A DNA stretch of 64,000 nucleotides, taken from contig NZ_CP076547.1 of assembly GCF_018889995.1 (NCBI RefSeq), forward strand, positions 2,418,001 to 2,482,000, given 5' to 3'. Within the stretch, counting starts at the first letter, position 1; each line of letters opens with the position of its first letter. A program made the translations under genes and the position numbers. Below, one piece after another: positions 1 through 10,641 of this stretch. This DNA comes from Subtercola sp. PAMC28395. Lineage in GTDB: Bacteria; Actinomycetota; Actinomycetes; Actinomycetales; Microbacteriaceae. The notes below the pieces were generated by a model. That model had not been told where the DNA came from, ran no database searches, and saw only the letters and a program-made list of their open reading frames with translations.

Positions 1-2337
<2,337 letters not shown>

Positions 2338-2430
2338 CCCAGAAGTCTACGTGCAGCCACCGACACCGCTCCCCCAGAGCCTCCGCTGACAGCGTACTGA
2401 GACCCTGAGGAGCGCGTGAGCAACATCGAC

Positions 2431-2478
2431 TTTCCCGAATGTGCAGTGTTTCGGCGGCATTTGTGCACATTCGGGAAA
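2431..2478. repeat. Perfect 15-bp inverted repeat between uvrB and uvrA
   Basis: Arms TTTCCCGAATGTGCA (2431-2445) and its exact reverse complement (2464-2478) flank an 18-nt spacer. It lies 22 bp past the uvrB stop and could act as a hairpin terminator for uvrB, but no T tract follows on the minus strand. Its length and perfection also suit a dispersed palindromic repeat or a dimeric protein-binding site. It does not match the actinobacterial LexA consensus. Confidence 0.7.
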
Positions 2479-2499
2479 ACGACCGTCGTGCCAGAAGCG

Positions 2500-4563
2500 C
2501 TAGATGTGGCCGGCCTTCTCCATCTGCCGGAGTTCGTGCTTCAGGTCGCCGAGCTCGTCACGCAGACGCGCAGCCAGCTCGAACTTGAGTTCGCCGGCCG
2601 CCGTCATCATCTGGTCGTTGAGGTCGGCGATGAGGCTCTCGAGTTCGTTCGCCCCAGCCGCCGCTATGCCTTCGCGACGGAGATTCGGCGTGGGGCTCTT
2701 CTTCTTACTGTTGCGCCCAGCGAGGAGTGCTGCCGTGTCTGCCCCCTCGCGCGCGAGCATCTCCGTGATGTCGTTGATCTTCTTGCGGAGCGGCTGCGGG
2801 TCGACCCCGCGCTCGAGGTTGTAGGCAACCTGCTTCTCGCGCCGGCGGTTCGTCTCTTCGATTGCCCGGGTCATCGACGCCGTCATGACGTCGGCATACA
2901 TGTGCACCTCGCCGGAGACATTTCGCGCCGCTCGCCCGATGGTCTGGATGAGCGAGGTCGACGACCGCAGGAAACCCTCTTTGTCGGCGTCGAGAATCGC
3001 CACCAGCGACACCTCCGGCAGGTCGAGGCCCTCACGCAGAAGGTTGATGCCCACCAGCACGTCGTACACGCCCGCCCGCAGCTCGCTGAGCAGTTCGACT
3101 CGACGCAGCGTGTCGACATCGGAGTGCAGGTACCGCACGCGAACCCCGTGCTCTGCCATGAAGTCGGTCAGTTCTTCGGCCATCTTCTTGGTGAGGGTGG
3201 TGACGAGAATTCGCTCGTCTTTCGCTACCCGAATGCGGATCTCTTCAAGCAGGTCGTCGATCTGCCCCTTCGACGGTTTGACGATGATCTCGGGGTCGAT
3301 GAGCCCGGTCGGCCGGATGATCTGCTCGACCACCCCGTCGGCGATACCCATCTCGTACTTACCCGGTGTCGCAGAGAGGTACACCTTCTGGCCTACGCGG
3401 TCGTTGAACTCGTTCCAGCGCAATGGACGGTTGTCGAGTGCGCTCGGCAACCGGAAGCCGTGCTCGACGAGCGTTCGCTTGCGCGACGAATCACCTTCGT
3501 ACATGGCCCCGATCTGGGGAACGGTGACGTGCGATTCGTCGATGACGACGAGGAAATCGTCGGGAAAGTAGTCGAGCAGGCAGTGTGGTGCCTCGCCCGG
3601 CTGCCTGCCGTCGATGTGCCGCGAGTAGTTCTCGATGCCGGAGGTGAATCCGATCTGCTGCATCATCTCGAGGTCGAACGTGGTGCGCATGCGGAGCCGC
3701 TGGGCTTCGAGGAGCTTGCCCTCGCGTTCGAGCTGGGTGAGCCGCTCGGCCAGCTCCTCCTGGATGGTGCCGATGGCGCGATGCATCACGTTGGTGTCTG
3801 CGACGTAGTGCGATCCGGGAAAGACGGAGATCGAATCCATCTTGCGCACGATGTCACCGGTGAGGGGGTGCAGCGTGTAGAGCGCCTCGATCTCGTCGCC
3901 GAACATCTCGATACGAATCGCGAGCTCCTCGTACATGGGGATGATCTCGATCGTGTCGCCGCGCACCCGGAAGTTGCCCCGCGAGAAGTCGATGTCGTTG
4001 CGCTGGTACTGCATGGAGATGAACTTGCGGATGAGCCAGTCGCGGTCGACCTTCATGCCGACCTGCAGGGCCATCATGGCCTTCATGTACTGCTCCGGAG
4101 TGCCGAGACCGTAGATGCACGACACGGTCGACACCACCACCACGTCTCGCCGGCTGAGGAGCGAGTTGGTCGTGGAGTGCCGCAACCGCTCGACCTCGGA
4201 GTTGATCGAGCTGTCTTTCTCGATGAAGGTGTCGGTCTGGGGCACGTAGGCCTCAGGCTGGTAGTAGTCGTAGTACGACACGAAGTATTCGACGGCGTTG
4301 TTCGGCATGAGTTCGCGGAACTCGGTCGCGAGCTGCGCCGCAAGCGTCTTGTTGTGCGCCAGCACGAGCGTCGGCCGCTGCACGGCTTCGATGAGCCACG
4401 CTGTTGTCGCCGACTTGCCGGTGCCGGTGGCGCCCAGCAGCACCACGTCGGTCTCACCCGCGTTGATGCGGGCCGTCAGTTCGGCGACCGCCGCCGGCTG
4501 GTCACCGCTCGGCGTGTAGTCACTGATGACCTCGAAAGGGCGGACAGAGCGAGTGGGTTCCAT
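2500..4563 (-). CDS. uvrB: UvrABC system protein B
   Basis: Helicase-like core of nucleotide excision repair that verifies damage and positions UvrC. The 687-residue length is normal. Walker A GATGTGKS is at residues 44-51. The damage-probing beta-hairpin region ([20 protein letters not shown]) is at about 95-115. Helicase motifs ([20 protein letters not shown]) follow, and the C-terminal UVR motif that contacts UvrC runs from about 640 to 680. The gene is upstream of and on the same strand as uvrA, separated by 162 bp. The ATG at 4563 has no Shine-Dalgarno; a TAnnnT -10-like hexamer ends 6 nt before it, so translation may be leaderless. No LexA box was seen in the upstream 120 bp, although these genes are SOS-induced in many bacteria. 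Confidence 0.98.
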   Translation of the reverse strand: MEPTRSVRPFEVISDYTPSGDQPAAVAELTARINAGETDVVLLGATGTGKSATTAWLIEAVQRPTLVLAHNKTLAAQLATEFRELMPNNAVEYFVSYYDYYQPEAYVPQTDTFIEKDSSINSEVERLRHSTTNSLLSRRDVVVVSTVSCIYGLGTPEQYMKAMMALQVGMKVDRDWLIRKFISMQYQRNDIDFSRGNFRVRGDTIEIIPMYEELAIRIEMFGDEIEALYTLHPLTGDIVRKMDSISVFPGSHYVADTNVMHRAIGTIQEELAERLTQLEREGKLLEAQRLRMRTTFDLEMMQQIGFTSGIENYSRHIDGRQPGEAPHCLLDYFPDDFLVVIDESHVTVPQIGAMYEGDSSRKRTLVEHGFRLPSALDNRPLRWNEFNDRVGQKVYLSATPGKYEMGIADGVVEQIIRPTGLIDPEIIVKPSKGQIDDLLEEIRIRVAKDERILVTTLTKKMAEELTDFMAEHGVRVRYLHSDVDTLRRVELLSELRAGVYDVLVGINLLREGLDLPEVSLVAILDADKEGFLRSSTSLIQTIGRAARNVSGEVHMYADVMTASMTRAIEETNRRREKQVAYNLERGVDPQPLRKKINDITEMLAREGADTAALLAGRNSKKKSPTPNLRREGIAAAGANELESLIADLNDQMMTAAGELKFELAARLRDELGDLKHELRQMEKAGHI

Positions 4564-4569
4564 GCATTA

Positions 4570-4575
4570 AGTTTA
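4570..4575 (-). promoter_or_regulatory. Putative -10 element of uvrB (leaderless)
   Basis: On the minus strand TAAACT ends 6 nt before the uvrB ATG, so transcription would begin at about the start codon. No convincing -35 hexamer is visible 16-18 bp upstream. Leaderless mRNAs are common in actinobacteria; this assignment is an inference. Confidence 0.35.
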
Positions 4576-4684
4576 CGTAGAGGCACTGACACTGCCGCCC
4601 GGTGCCAGAACACCGCTCCACGCAACGAACCCACCCCTCCAGACGTAACGTCCGAACGCCCAGAGAGAGATTCAGGAACAGACG

Positions 4685-5710
4685 ATGAGAATTGGAATTC
4701 TGACCAGTGGCGGAGACTGCCCCGGCCTGAACGCGGTCATCCGCGGAATCGTGCTCAAGGGCACCGAGATCAACAACCAGGAGTTCGTCGGTTTCAAAGG
4801 GGGCTGGCGCGGGGTCGTCAACACCGACCTGATCGAACTCGGCCGGGCGAACGTTCGCGGCATCTCCAAAGAGGGTGGCACGATCCTCGGCACTTCACGC
4901 ACCAACCCGTTCGAAGGCGACGGCGGCCCCGACCGCATTCTCGAGAACATGCAGCGCGAGGGTATCGACGCCATCATCGCCATCGGCGGCGAGGGCACCC
5001 TGGCTGCCGCCAAACGGCTGACGGATGCTGGGCTCAAGATCACCGGAGTGCCGAAGACCATCGACAACGACCTCGACGCCACCGACTACACCTTCGGTTT
5101 CGACACGGCCGTTCAGATCGCCACCGACGCGATGGACAGGCTCCGCACAACCGGCGACGCCCACAGCCGCTGCATGGTGGCCGAGGTCATGGGCCGACAC
5201 GTCGGCTGGATCGCCCTGCACTCCGGCATGGCCGCGGGCGCGCACGCGATTCTGATTCCCGAGCAGAAGACCACGATGGAACAGGTCGCCGACTGGGTCG
5301 AGAGCGCCAACGCGCGTGGCCGCGCCCCGCTCGTTGTGGTTGCTGAAGGCTTTGTTGCCGGGCATGCCGACGATGCACACTCCGAACGCGGACTCGATGC
5401 CTTCGGCCGCCCCCGCCTCGGCGGCATCGGCGAACATCTCGCCCCCCTGATCGAGGAGATGACGGGAATCGAGACTCGTGCGACGACCCTGGGGCACATT
5501 CAGCGGGGTGGTGTTCCGAGCGCCTACGACCGCGTTCTGGCAACCCGCCTCGGCATGGCGGCGAGTGACTCGGTGCTCGAGGAGCGCTGGGGCCAGATGG
5601 TTGCGCTGCGCGGCACCGACATCGTGCACGTCGGCTTCGAGGAGGCCCTCGGCAAGCTCAAGACCGTGCCCCAGTCCCGGTACGACGAGGCCGCTCTACT
5701 CTTCGGCTGA
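4685..5710 (+). CDS. pfkA: 6-phosphofructokinase, group III, predicted ATP-dependent
   Basis: Phosphorylates fructose 6-phosphate to fructose 1,6-bisphosphate in glycolysis. The 341-residue protein has the phosphate-binding loop SGGDCPGLN (8-16), GGEGT at 101-105 and PKTIDND at 123-129 with catalytic Asp127. Numbering matches E. coli PFK exactly: residue 104 is Gly and residue 124 is Lys. In this actinobacterial group Gly104/Lys124 is associated with ATP use, whereas the pyrophosphate enzymes carry Asp104 (GGEDT); ATP dependence is therefore inferred. AGGA lies 7 nt before the ATG. The gene is divergent from uvrB and convergent with coaE. The last ten codons recur, slightly diverged, 97 bp downstream. 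Confidence 0.96.
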   Translation: MRIGILTSGGDCPGLNAVIRGIVLKGTEINNQEFVGFKGGWRGVVNTDLIELGRANVRGISKEGGTILGTSRTNPFEGDGGPDRILENMQREGIDAIIAIGGEGTLAAAKRLTDAGLKITGVPKTIDNDLDATDYTFGFDTAVQIATDAMDRLRTTGDAHSRCMVAEVMGRHVGWIALHSGMAAGAHAILIPEQKTTMEQVADWVESANARGRAPLVVVAEGFVAGHADDAHSERGLDAFGRPRLGGIGEHLAPLIEEMTGIETRATTLGHIQRGGVPSAYDRVLATRLGMAASDSVLEERWGQMVALRGTDIVHVGFEEALGKLKTVPQSRYDEAALLFG

Positions 5711-5807
5711 ACGACGTATGCAGCTCGCGCCGCGCTGGGGGCGTACGCGCCGTTCAGGCGCGCACGCTGCGCTCGCGTACGACGAGGCCGACCTCCTCTT
5801 CGGCTAG
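5681..5807 (+). repeat. Duplicated 3' end of pfkA
   Basis: Positions 5681-5710 (the last nine codons plus stop, encoding YDEAALLFG) recur at 5778-5807 as codons for YDEADLLFG followed by TAG. About 25 of 30 bases are identical. The copies are 97 bp apart, so the second is in a different frame from the gene and cannot be read as an extension. The DNA between them is GC-rich and carries the small hairpin GCGCCgttcaGGCGC. Confidence 0.75.
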
Positions 5808-5814
5808 GAGGCGG

Positions 5815-6441
5815 TCAACCGCCGGCGGGGCCTCGCGACCCGGAGAGGGTGACGAGACGGCTCCACAGGGCATCCGCCTGCCCGAGGGTCTCTGCGAGAG
5901 TGCCGTCGGAGTCGATCACGATGTCGGCGAGGGCGAGCCGTTCGGCTTCGGAGGCCTGGGATGCGATGCGTTTGTGGGCCTCTGAGCGGCTCATCCCCCG
6001 GTTGGCGATGAGACGGTCGATCCTCGTCTCGTCGGAGGCATTCACCACGACGATCAGGTTGAACCGGTGCGGGAGGTTCGACTCGGCGAGCAAAGGCACG
6101 TCGTAGACGACGATCGCATTCGGGTCGTGCTGTTCGGCCTCCGCGATGTGTGAGCGGGTCAGCTGGAGAACGGCAGGATGCACGATGGCATTCAGTTTCG
6201 CGAGCTCGTCGGGGTGGCCGAACACCAGCGCGCCGAGAGCCGGTCGGTCGAGCGTACCGTCGGGGAGGATCAGCTGGGAACCGAACGTGTCGCTGATCTG
6301 CTGCAGGGCATCCGTACCGGGTTCGACGGCTTCGCGGGCCAGCTGGTCGGCGTCGATGTGCACCGCTCCGTGCTCGGCAAGGCGGGTTGCGACGGTCGAT
6401 TTGCCGGAGGCGATGCCCCCGGTGAGGCCAATGAGATACAC
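5815..6441 (-). CDS. coaE: Dephospho-CoA kinase
   Basis: Last step of coenzyme A synthesis, phosphorylating the ribose 3'-hydroxyl of dephospho-CoA. The 208-residue protein opens with MYLIGLTGGIASGKST, whose P-loop GGIASGKS is at residues 8-15. HIDADQLAREAVEPG follows, and the family segment VVYDVPLLAESN lies mid-protein. The length is normal for a stand-alone enzyme; some actinobacterial CoaE proteins carry an extra C-terminal domain that is absent here. It lies downstream of rpsA on the same strand with a 218-bp gap containing a hairpin, so it probably has its own promoter. Confidence 0.96.
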   Translation of the reverse strand: MYLIGLTGGIASGKSTVATRLAEHGAVHIDADQLAREAVEPGTDALQQISDTFGSQLILPDGTLDRPALGALVFGHPDELAKLNAIVHPAVLQLTRSHIAEAEQHDPNAIVVYDVPLLAESNLPHRFNLIVVVNASDETRIDRLIANRGMSRSEAHKRIASQASEAERLALADIVIDSDGTLAETLGQADALWSRLVTLSGSRGPAGG

Positions 6442-6586
6442 GCCTTCATGTTAGCTGAGGCGTCTCTGCCATACCGATGATGGACAGGTGAGTCCCCTGT
6501 GCCGTGTTGAGGCGCGTACAGCTGTCTCATCACGTCGCAGCAGCCCCTCGCGTGCGCGCCAGGGGCCGTGTGCGTGCAGTGAACGG

Positions 6587-6622
6587 CGAAAGGCCGCCCT
6601 CCCGAAGGAGAACGGCCTTTCG
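6587..6622 (-). terminator. Hairpin terminator after rpsA
   Basis: CGAAAGGCCG (6587-6596) pairs perfectly with CGGCCTTTCG (6613-6622) across a 16-nt loop, 38 bp past the rpsA stop. No run of T follows on the minus strand. Termination is inferred from position and stem strength. Confidence 0.6.
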
Positions 6623-6659
6623 TGTGATGCGCGACCCAAGGGACCGCCCATCGGTTCTG

Positions 6660-8114
6660 CTAGTTGTTCGAGCTGAGCTTCTCGCGGAGTGCCGCGAGGG
6701 TCTCGTCGTCGGCGAGGGTACCCGCGCCGGTCGACTCGCTCGAGAACGAGGAGCCAGCGGAAGCGGTTGACGCGCCCTCGGGGATCTCTTCGTTCGAGGT
6801 TGCAACCTGCTTCTTGTGGGCTTCCCAGCGAGCCTGGGCTGCAGCGTAGTCCTGCTCCCACTTCTCGCGCTGGGTCTCGAAGCCTTCGCGCCACTCGTTG
6901 GTCTCCGGGTCGAAGCCTTCGGGGTACTTGTAGTTGCCCTGGTCGTCGTACTCGGTGAGCATTCCGTAGAGTGCCGGGTCGAACTCGGTGCCCTCGGGGT
7001 CGACACCCTCGTTGGCCTGCTTGAGGCTCAGCGAGATGCGGCGACGCTCGAGGTCGATGTCGATGACCTTGACGAAGACGTCGTCGCCGACCGAGACAAC
7101 CTGCTCGGCGAGCTCGACGTGCTTGCCCGACAGCTCGGAGATGTGCACGAGGCCCTCGATGCCCTCTGCAACGCGAACGAACGCGCCGAAGGGAACGAGC
7201 TTGGTGACCTTACCCGGTGCAACCTGGCCGATGGCGTGGGTGCGGGCGAAGACCTGCCACGGGTCTTCCTGCGTCGCCTTGAGCGACAGGGAGACACGTT
7301 CGCGCTCGAGGTCGACTTCGAGGATCTCGACGGTGACCTCCTGGCCAACCTCGACGACCTCTGAAGCGTGCTCGATGTGCTTCCAGCTGAGCTCGGAGAC
7401 GTGGACGAGACCGTCGACGCCGCCGAGGTCGACGAACGCACCGAAGTTGACGATCGACGAGACGACACCCTTGCGGACCTGGCCCTTTTGGAGGTTGTTC
7501 AGGAACGTGGTGCGGCTCTCGCTCTGCGTCTGCTCGAGCAGGGCGCGGCGCGACAGAACGACGTTGTTGCGGTTCTTGTCGAGCTCGAGGATCTTCGCTT
7601 CGATCTCCTGGCCGAGGTAGGGCGTGAGGTCACGAACGCGGCGGAGCTCGATGAGCGAGGCCGGCAGGAAGCCGCGGAGGCCGATGTCGACGATGAGCCC
7701 ACCCTTGACGACCTCGATGACCGAACCGGTGACAACACCGTCGGCATCTTTGATCTTCTCGACGTCGCCCCAGGCACGCTCGTACTGAGCGCGCTTCTTC
7801 GACAGGATGAGGCGGCCTTCTTTGTCTTCTTTCTGAAGAACGAGGGCCTCAACCAGGTCGCCGACCTGGACGACGTCAGTAGGATCGACGTCGTGCTTGA
7901 TGGAGAGTTCGCGGGAGGGGATTACACCCTCGGTCTTGTAACCGACATCGAGGAGAACCTCGTCGCGGTCAATCTTTACAACGGTGCCTTCGATGAGGTC
8001 TCCGTCGTTGAAGAATTTCAGTGTCTTCTCGACCGCGGCAAGAAAGTCTTCGGCAGACCCGATGTCGTTGACGGCGACCTGCTTGGGTGCCCTGTCGGTC
8101 GTTACGATTGTCAT
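6660..8114 (-). CDS. rpsA: 30S ribosomal protein S1
   Basis: mRNA-binding protein of the small ribosomal subunit. The 484-residue protein has four S1 RNA-binding repeats at roughly residues 36-105, 123-187, 208-276 and 293-362 (for example GVVSSIVNFGAFVDLGGVDG and VTKLVPFGAFVRVAEGIEG). Four repeats is the usual actinobacterial form, against six in E. coli. A low-complexity tail ends in LREKLSSNN. I chose the ATG at 8114 (MTIVTTDRAPKQ) because GGAG lies 10 nt upstream; an open frame extending 12 codons further has no such support and no family match. Confidence 0.97.
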   Translation of the reverse strand: MTIVTTDRAPKQVAVNDIGSAEDFLAAVEKTLKFFNDGDLIEGTVVKIDRDEVLLDVGYKTEGVIPSRELSIKHDVDPTDVVQVGDLVEALVLQKEDKEGRLILSKKRAQYERAWGDVEKIKDADGVVTGSVIEVVKGGLIVDIGLRGFLPASLIELRRVRDLTPYLGQEIEAKILELDKNRNNVVLSRRALLEQTQSESRTTFLNNLQKGQVRKGVVSSIVNFGAFVDLGGVDGLVHVSELSWKHIEHASEVVEVGQEVTVEILEVDLERERVSLSLKATQEDPWQVFARTHAIGQVAPGKVTKLVPFGAFVRVAEGIEGLVHISELSGKHVELAEQVVSVGDDVFVKVIDIDLERRRISLSLKQANEGVDPEGTEFDPALYGMLTEYDDQGNYKYPEGFDPETNEWREGFETQREKWEQDYAAAQARWEAHKKQVATSNEEIPEGASTASAGSSFSSESTGAGTLADDETLAALREKLSSNN

Positions 8115-8349
8115 GTAGTAGTTGCTCCAGTATGGACATATATCAGGCAACGCAAAGAAAAGCTCTCAAGATCTTTGGGGAGTTCTTCATCGCGTGGCGA
8201 TGGATGAGTGACGCAAATCGCGCCAATCAATCCTAGCCCCTGCTTTCGGCGTGCGGCAACCTGTCAGAGGAGAGCCCGTGTCGGCCCGGAATCTGATGTC
8301 GCCGGGGCCTTCGGCCTGCTCAACCGGCGTTGCTGAACCAGTTCAGACA

Positions 8350-10083
8350 TCAGGCTTCGAGGGCAGATCGCAAGGTGTCGAGGCCGACTCCCCCGAGGTC
8401 GAGGGCCCTGCGGTGGAACTCACGCATGCTGAAGGCGGCCCCTTCGCGCCTGCGGAAGTCGTCGCGGGCCTGCTCCCAGATGCGCTGCCCTACTTTGTAG
8501 GAGGGGGCCTGGCCCGGCCAGCCGAGGTACCGGTTCACTTCGAAGCGGATGAAACCATCGTTCATGTTCACGTTCGAACGCAGGAACTCCAGGGCGTAGC
8601 CCGCATCCCAGACCCCTGTGCCGTCGGGCCGCGGCTTGCCGAGGTGTACGCCGATGTCGAGAACCACGCGCGCTGCCCGCAGGCGCTGGCCGTCGAGCAT
8701 CCCGAGCCTGTCTGCGGGGTCGTCGAGGTACCCGAGCTCCTGCATGAGCCGTTCGGCGTACAGGGCCCAGCCCTCGGCGTGGCCGGAGGTGCCTGCGAGC
8801 TGCCGCCGCCACGTGTTGAGCTTCGCACGATTGTAGACAGCCTGGCCGATCTGCAGGTGGTGGCCGGGAACGCCCTCGTGGAACACCGTCGTGAGTTCGC
8901 GCCAGGTGTCGAATTCAGTCACGCCCTCTGGAACAGACCACCACATGCGGCCGGGCCGCGAGAAGTCGTCTGTGGGGCCGGTGTAGTAGATGCCGCCCTC
9001 GTTCGTGGGTGCGATGAGGCACTCGAAGTCGCTCTCCTCCTGGGGAATGTCGAAATGGCTCACCGAGAGCTCGGCGACGGCGCGGTCGCTGGTGGCCTGC
9101 ATCCATTCCTGCAGCGCGGCCGATCCGTGGAGTTTGCGGCCGTGGTCGTTGTCGAGGAAAGCGATCGCCTCAAGGACCGACGCTCCCGGCAGGATCTCTC
9201 GCGCGATCGACTCCTGCTCAGCGACCATGCGTGCGAGCTCGTCGATACCCCACTCGTAGGTCTCGTCGAGGTCGATGCTCGCGCCGAGGAACTTGCGCGA
9301 CTCGAGTTCGTACATTTCGCGCCCCACTCCATCGCTCTCGGGGGCGACGGGCAGCAACTCGGTGGTGAGGAACTCTGCTAGGCGCTCGTAGCCCTGCGAG
9401 GCGAGGTCGGCTCCGAGGGACAGGTGCTTCGCGATGGTGGGAGGCAGGGCATCCGTACCGCCCGCCTCGCCGGCACGTGGGTGATCGCCCAGCGATGTCG
9501 AACCCGCCGAGCGGGCCAGATTGTGGAAGAAACCGTCGTCGCCGCTGTTCTTCCTGGCCTGGGCGATGACCTCACGCACTTGGCGCTTCGCTGGCGTGAT
9601 ACCCGAGCGGATGCCCTGCCGCAGTGTCTCGATGTACCCATCGATCGCGTCGCCCACCCCGGCAAACCGCGTGGCGACGACCTCCCAGTCTTCGGTCGTC
9701 TCGGTGGGCATCAGGTCGTACACGTCGCGGATCTGCTGCGAGGGCGACTCGATGACGTTCAGGTCGCGGAGTTCGAGCTGCGCTGCGGCGCTCTCGATGG
9801 TGAGCCGCAGCTCGCTGCTGAGGTCGGTGAGCGTGACGAGATCCACGGAGTCGGCTGGTGCGGAAGCTTCGAGTTCGGCGAGTGTACGCCGTACTTCAGT
9901 GAGGTATGCGGCGTGGCCAGCGGGTGAGTAGTCGCCGTAGCGGTCGTTCGCCTCGTCGCGGCCGATGTACGTGCCGAGGGTGGGTTGCAGGGCGACGAGA
10001 GTGTCGACCCAGCGTTCGGCGATGTCGTCGATCGCTGTGGGAACGCGGGCGGGGCGCGGGGCCGGTGAGGTGCTGTCGGTCAT
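8350..10083 (-). CDS. DUF885 family zinc-peptidase-like protein
   Basis: Member of the DUF885 family, thought to be metal-dependent carboxypeptidase-like enzymes; the substrate is unknown. The 577-residue protein carries the putative zinc motif HEGVPGHHLQ near residue 400, followed by SGHAEGWALYAERLMQELG, which supplies conserved His and Glu. No signal peptide is seen, so it is probably cytoplasmic. The ATG at 10083 (MTDSTSPAP) was preferred to an in-frame start 33 codons upstream because the extra segment has no family look and would overlap the arsD promoter. GGGAGG sits only 1 nt from this ATG, so the exact start is uncertain. It is divergent from arsD. Confidence 0.9.
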   Translation of the reverse strand: MTDSTSPAPRPARVPTAIDDIAERWVDTLVALQPTLGTYIGRDEANDRYGDYSPAGHAAYLTEVRRTLAELEASAPADSVDLVTLTDLSSELRLTIESAAAQLELRDLNVIESPSQQIRDVYDLMPTETTEDWEVVATRFAGVGDAIDGYIETLRQGIRSGITPAKRQVREVIAQARKNSGDDGFFHNLARSAGSTSLGDHPRAGEAGGTDALPPTIAKHLSLGADLASQGYERLAEFLTTELLPVAPESDGVGREMYELESRKFLGASIDLDETYEWGIDELARMVAEQESIAREILPGASVLEAIAFLDNDHGRKLHGSAALQEWMQATSDRAVAELSVSHFDIPQEESDFECLIAPTNEGGIYYTGPTDDFSRPGRMWWSVPEGVTEFDTWRELTTVFHEGVPGHHLQIGQAVYNRAKLNTWRRQLAGTSGHAEGWALYAERLMQELGYLDDPADRLGMLDGQRLRAARVVLDIGVHLGKPRPDGTGVWDAGYALEFLRSNVNMNDGFIRFEVNRYLGWPGQAPSYKVGQRIWEQARDDFRRREGAAFSMREFHRRALDLGGVGLDTLRSALEA

Positions 10084-10170
10084 ACCTCCCAGCCTATGTC
10101 GGCGGCCGACCGTCGACGATGAAGAGAGGCTCCTGGTTGCACCGTCAGTCTCGTGGGAGGCTGTTATCGT

Positions 10171-10224
10171 ATTGACATTCATCGATGTATCCGCCAGTCT
10201 CTACATATCGAAGTTAATCGATAT
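10171..10224 (+). promoter_or_regulatory. arsDA promoter with ArsR operator
   Basis: Two elements precede arsD. At 10171-10190 a 20-bp sequence begins ATTGACA and ends ATCGATGTAT; 17 of 20 bases recur in front of arsR at 12888-12907, and it contains a good -35 (TTGACA, 10172-10177). At 10205-10224 the perfect inverted repeat ATATCGA-6 nt-TCGATAT lies just before the ribosome-binding site, as expected for an ArsR/SmtB-family operator. Repressor binding is inferred. Confidence 0.65.
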
Positions 10225-10237
10225 AAGGAGCAATCTC

Positions 10238-10633
10238 ATGACGGCAATTCGGATCTATGAGCCTGCGCTGTGTTGCGACACGGGTGTCTGCGGGGCCGAT
10301 GTCGACCAGGGCCTGGTGGACATCACCGCGACTGTGCGCAGCCTGCAGGAGCTCGGCGTCGACATCGAGCGCCACAATCTGGCCAGCGATCCTCTTTCGT
10401 TCACCACAGACGAGACGGTCCGCGCATTCATGCACGTCGTCGGGTCGACGGGTCTCCCCCTCACGGTGGTCGACGGTGTGACAGTGGCAACGGGCGCCTA
10501 TCCCTCACGCGAGCAGCTGCTCGCATTCTCCGGGCTCGACACCCCTGTCGCCGCGAACCAGGGTCGCACGCAGCTGGGGCTCGCAGAGAAGTCGGCCAGT
10601 GGATGCTGCGGCGGCGCATCCGGGTGTTGCTGA
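10238..10633 (+). CDS. arsD: ArsD arsenic metallochaperone and regulator
   Basis: Cytosolic chaperone that passes As(III) or Sb(III) to ArsA and can weakly repress ars promoters. The 131-residue protein has Cys12, Cys13 and Cys18 (ALCCDTGVCG), the essential metal triad of the family at the same numbering as the plasmid R773 protein. Two vicinal Cys pairs lie at the C terminus (SGCCGGASGCC). AAGGAG lies 7 nt before the ATG at 10238. The stop is 8 bp before arsA, indicating one operon. An ArsR-type operator lies immediately upstream. Confidence 0.97.
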   Translation: MTAIRIYEPALCCDTGVCGADVDQGLVDITATVRSLQELGVDIERHNLASDPLSFTTDETVRAFMHVVGSTGLPLTVVDGVTVATGAYPSREQLLAFSGLDTPVAANQGRTQLGLAEKSASGCCGGASGCC

Positions 10634-10641
10634 ACTGAATC

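Noticed and set aside
2416..5346. 976-codon open frame on the plus strand
   Set aside because: It runs antisense to uvrB and in a wrong frame through pfkA, both of which have clear family motifs. Its product has no recognisable domain and a composition typical of shadow frames in GC-rich DNA.
8115..8150. 12-codon N-terminal extension of RpsA
   Set aside because: The internal ATG at 8114 has a suitable Shine-Dalgarno and matches the family N terminus; the extension does not.
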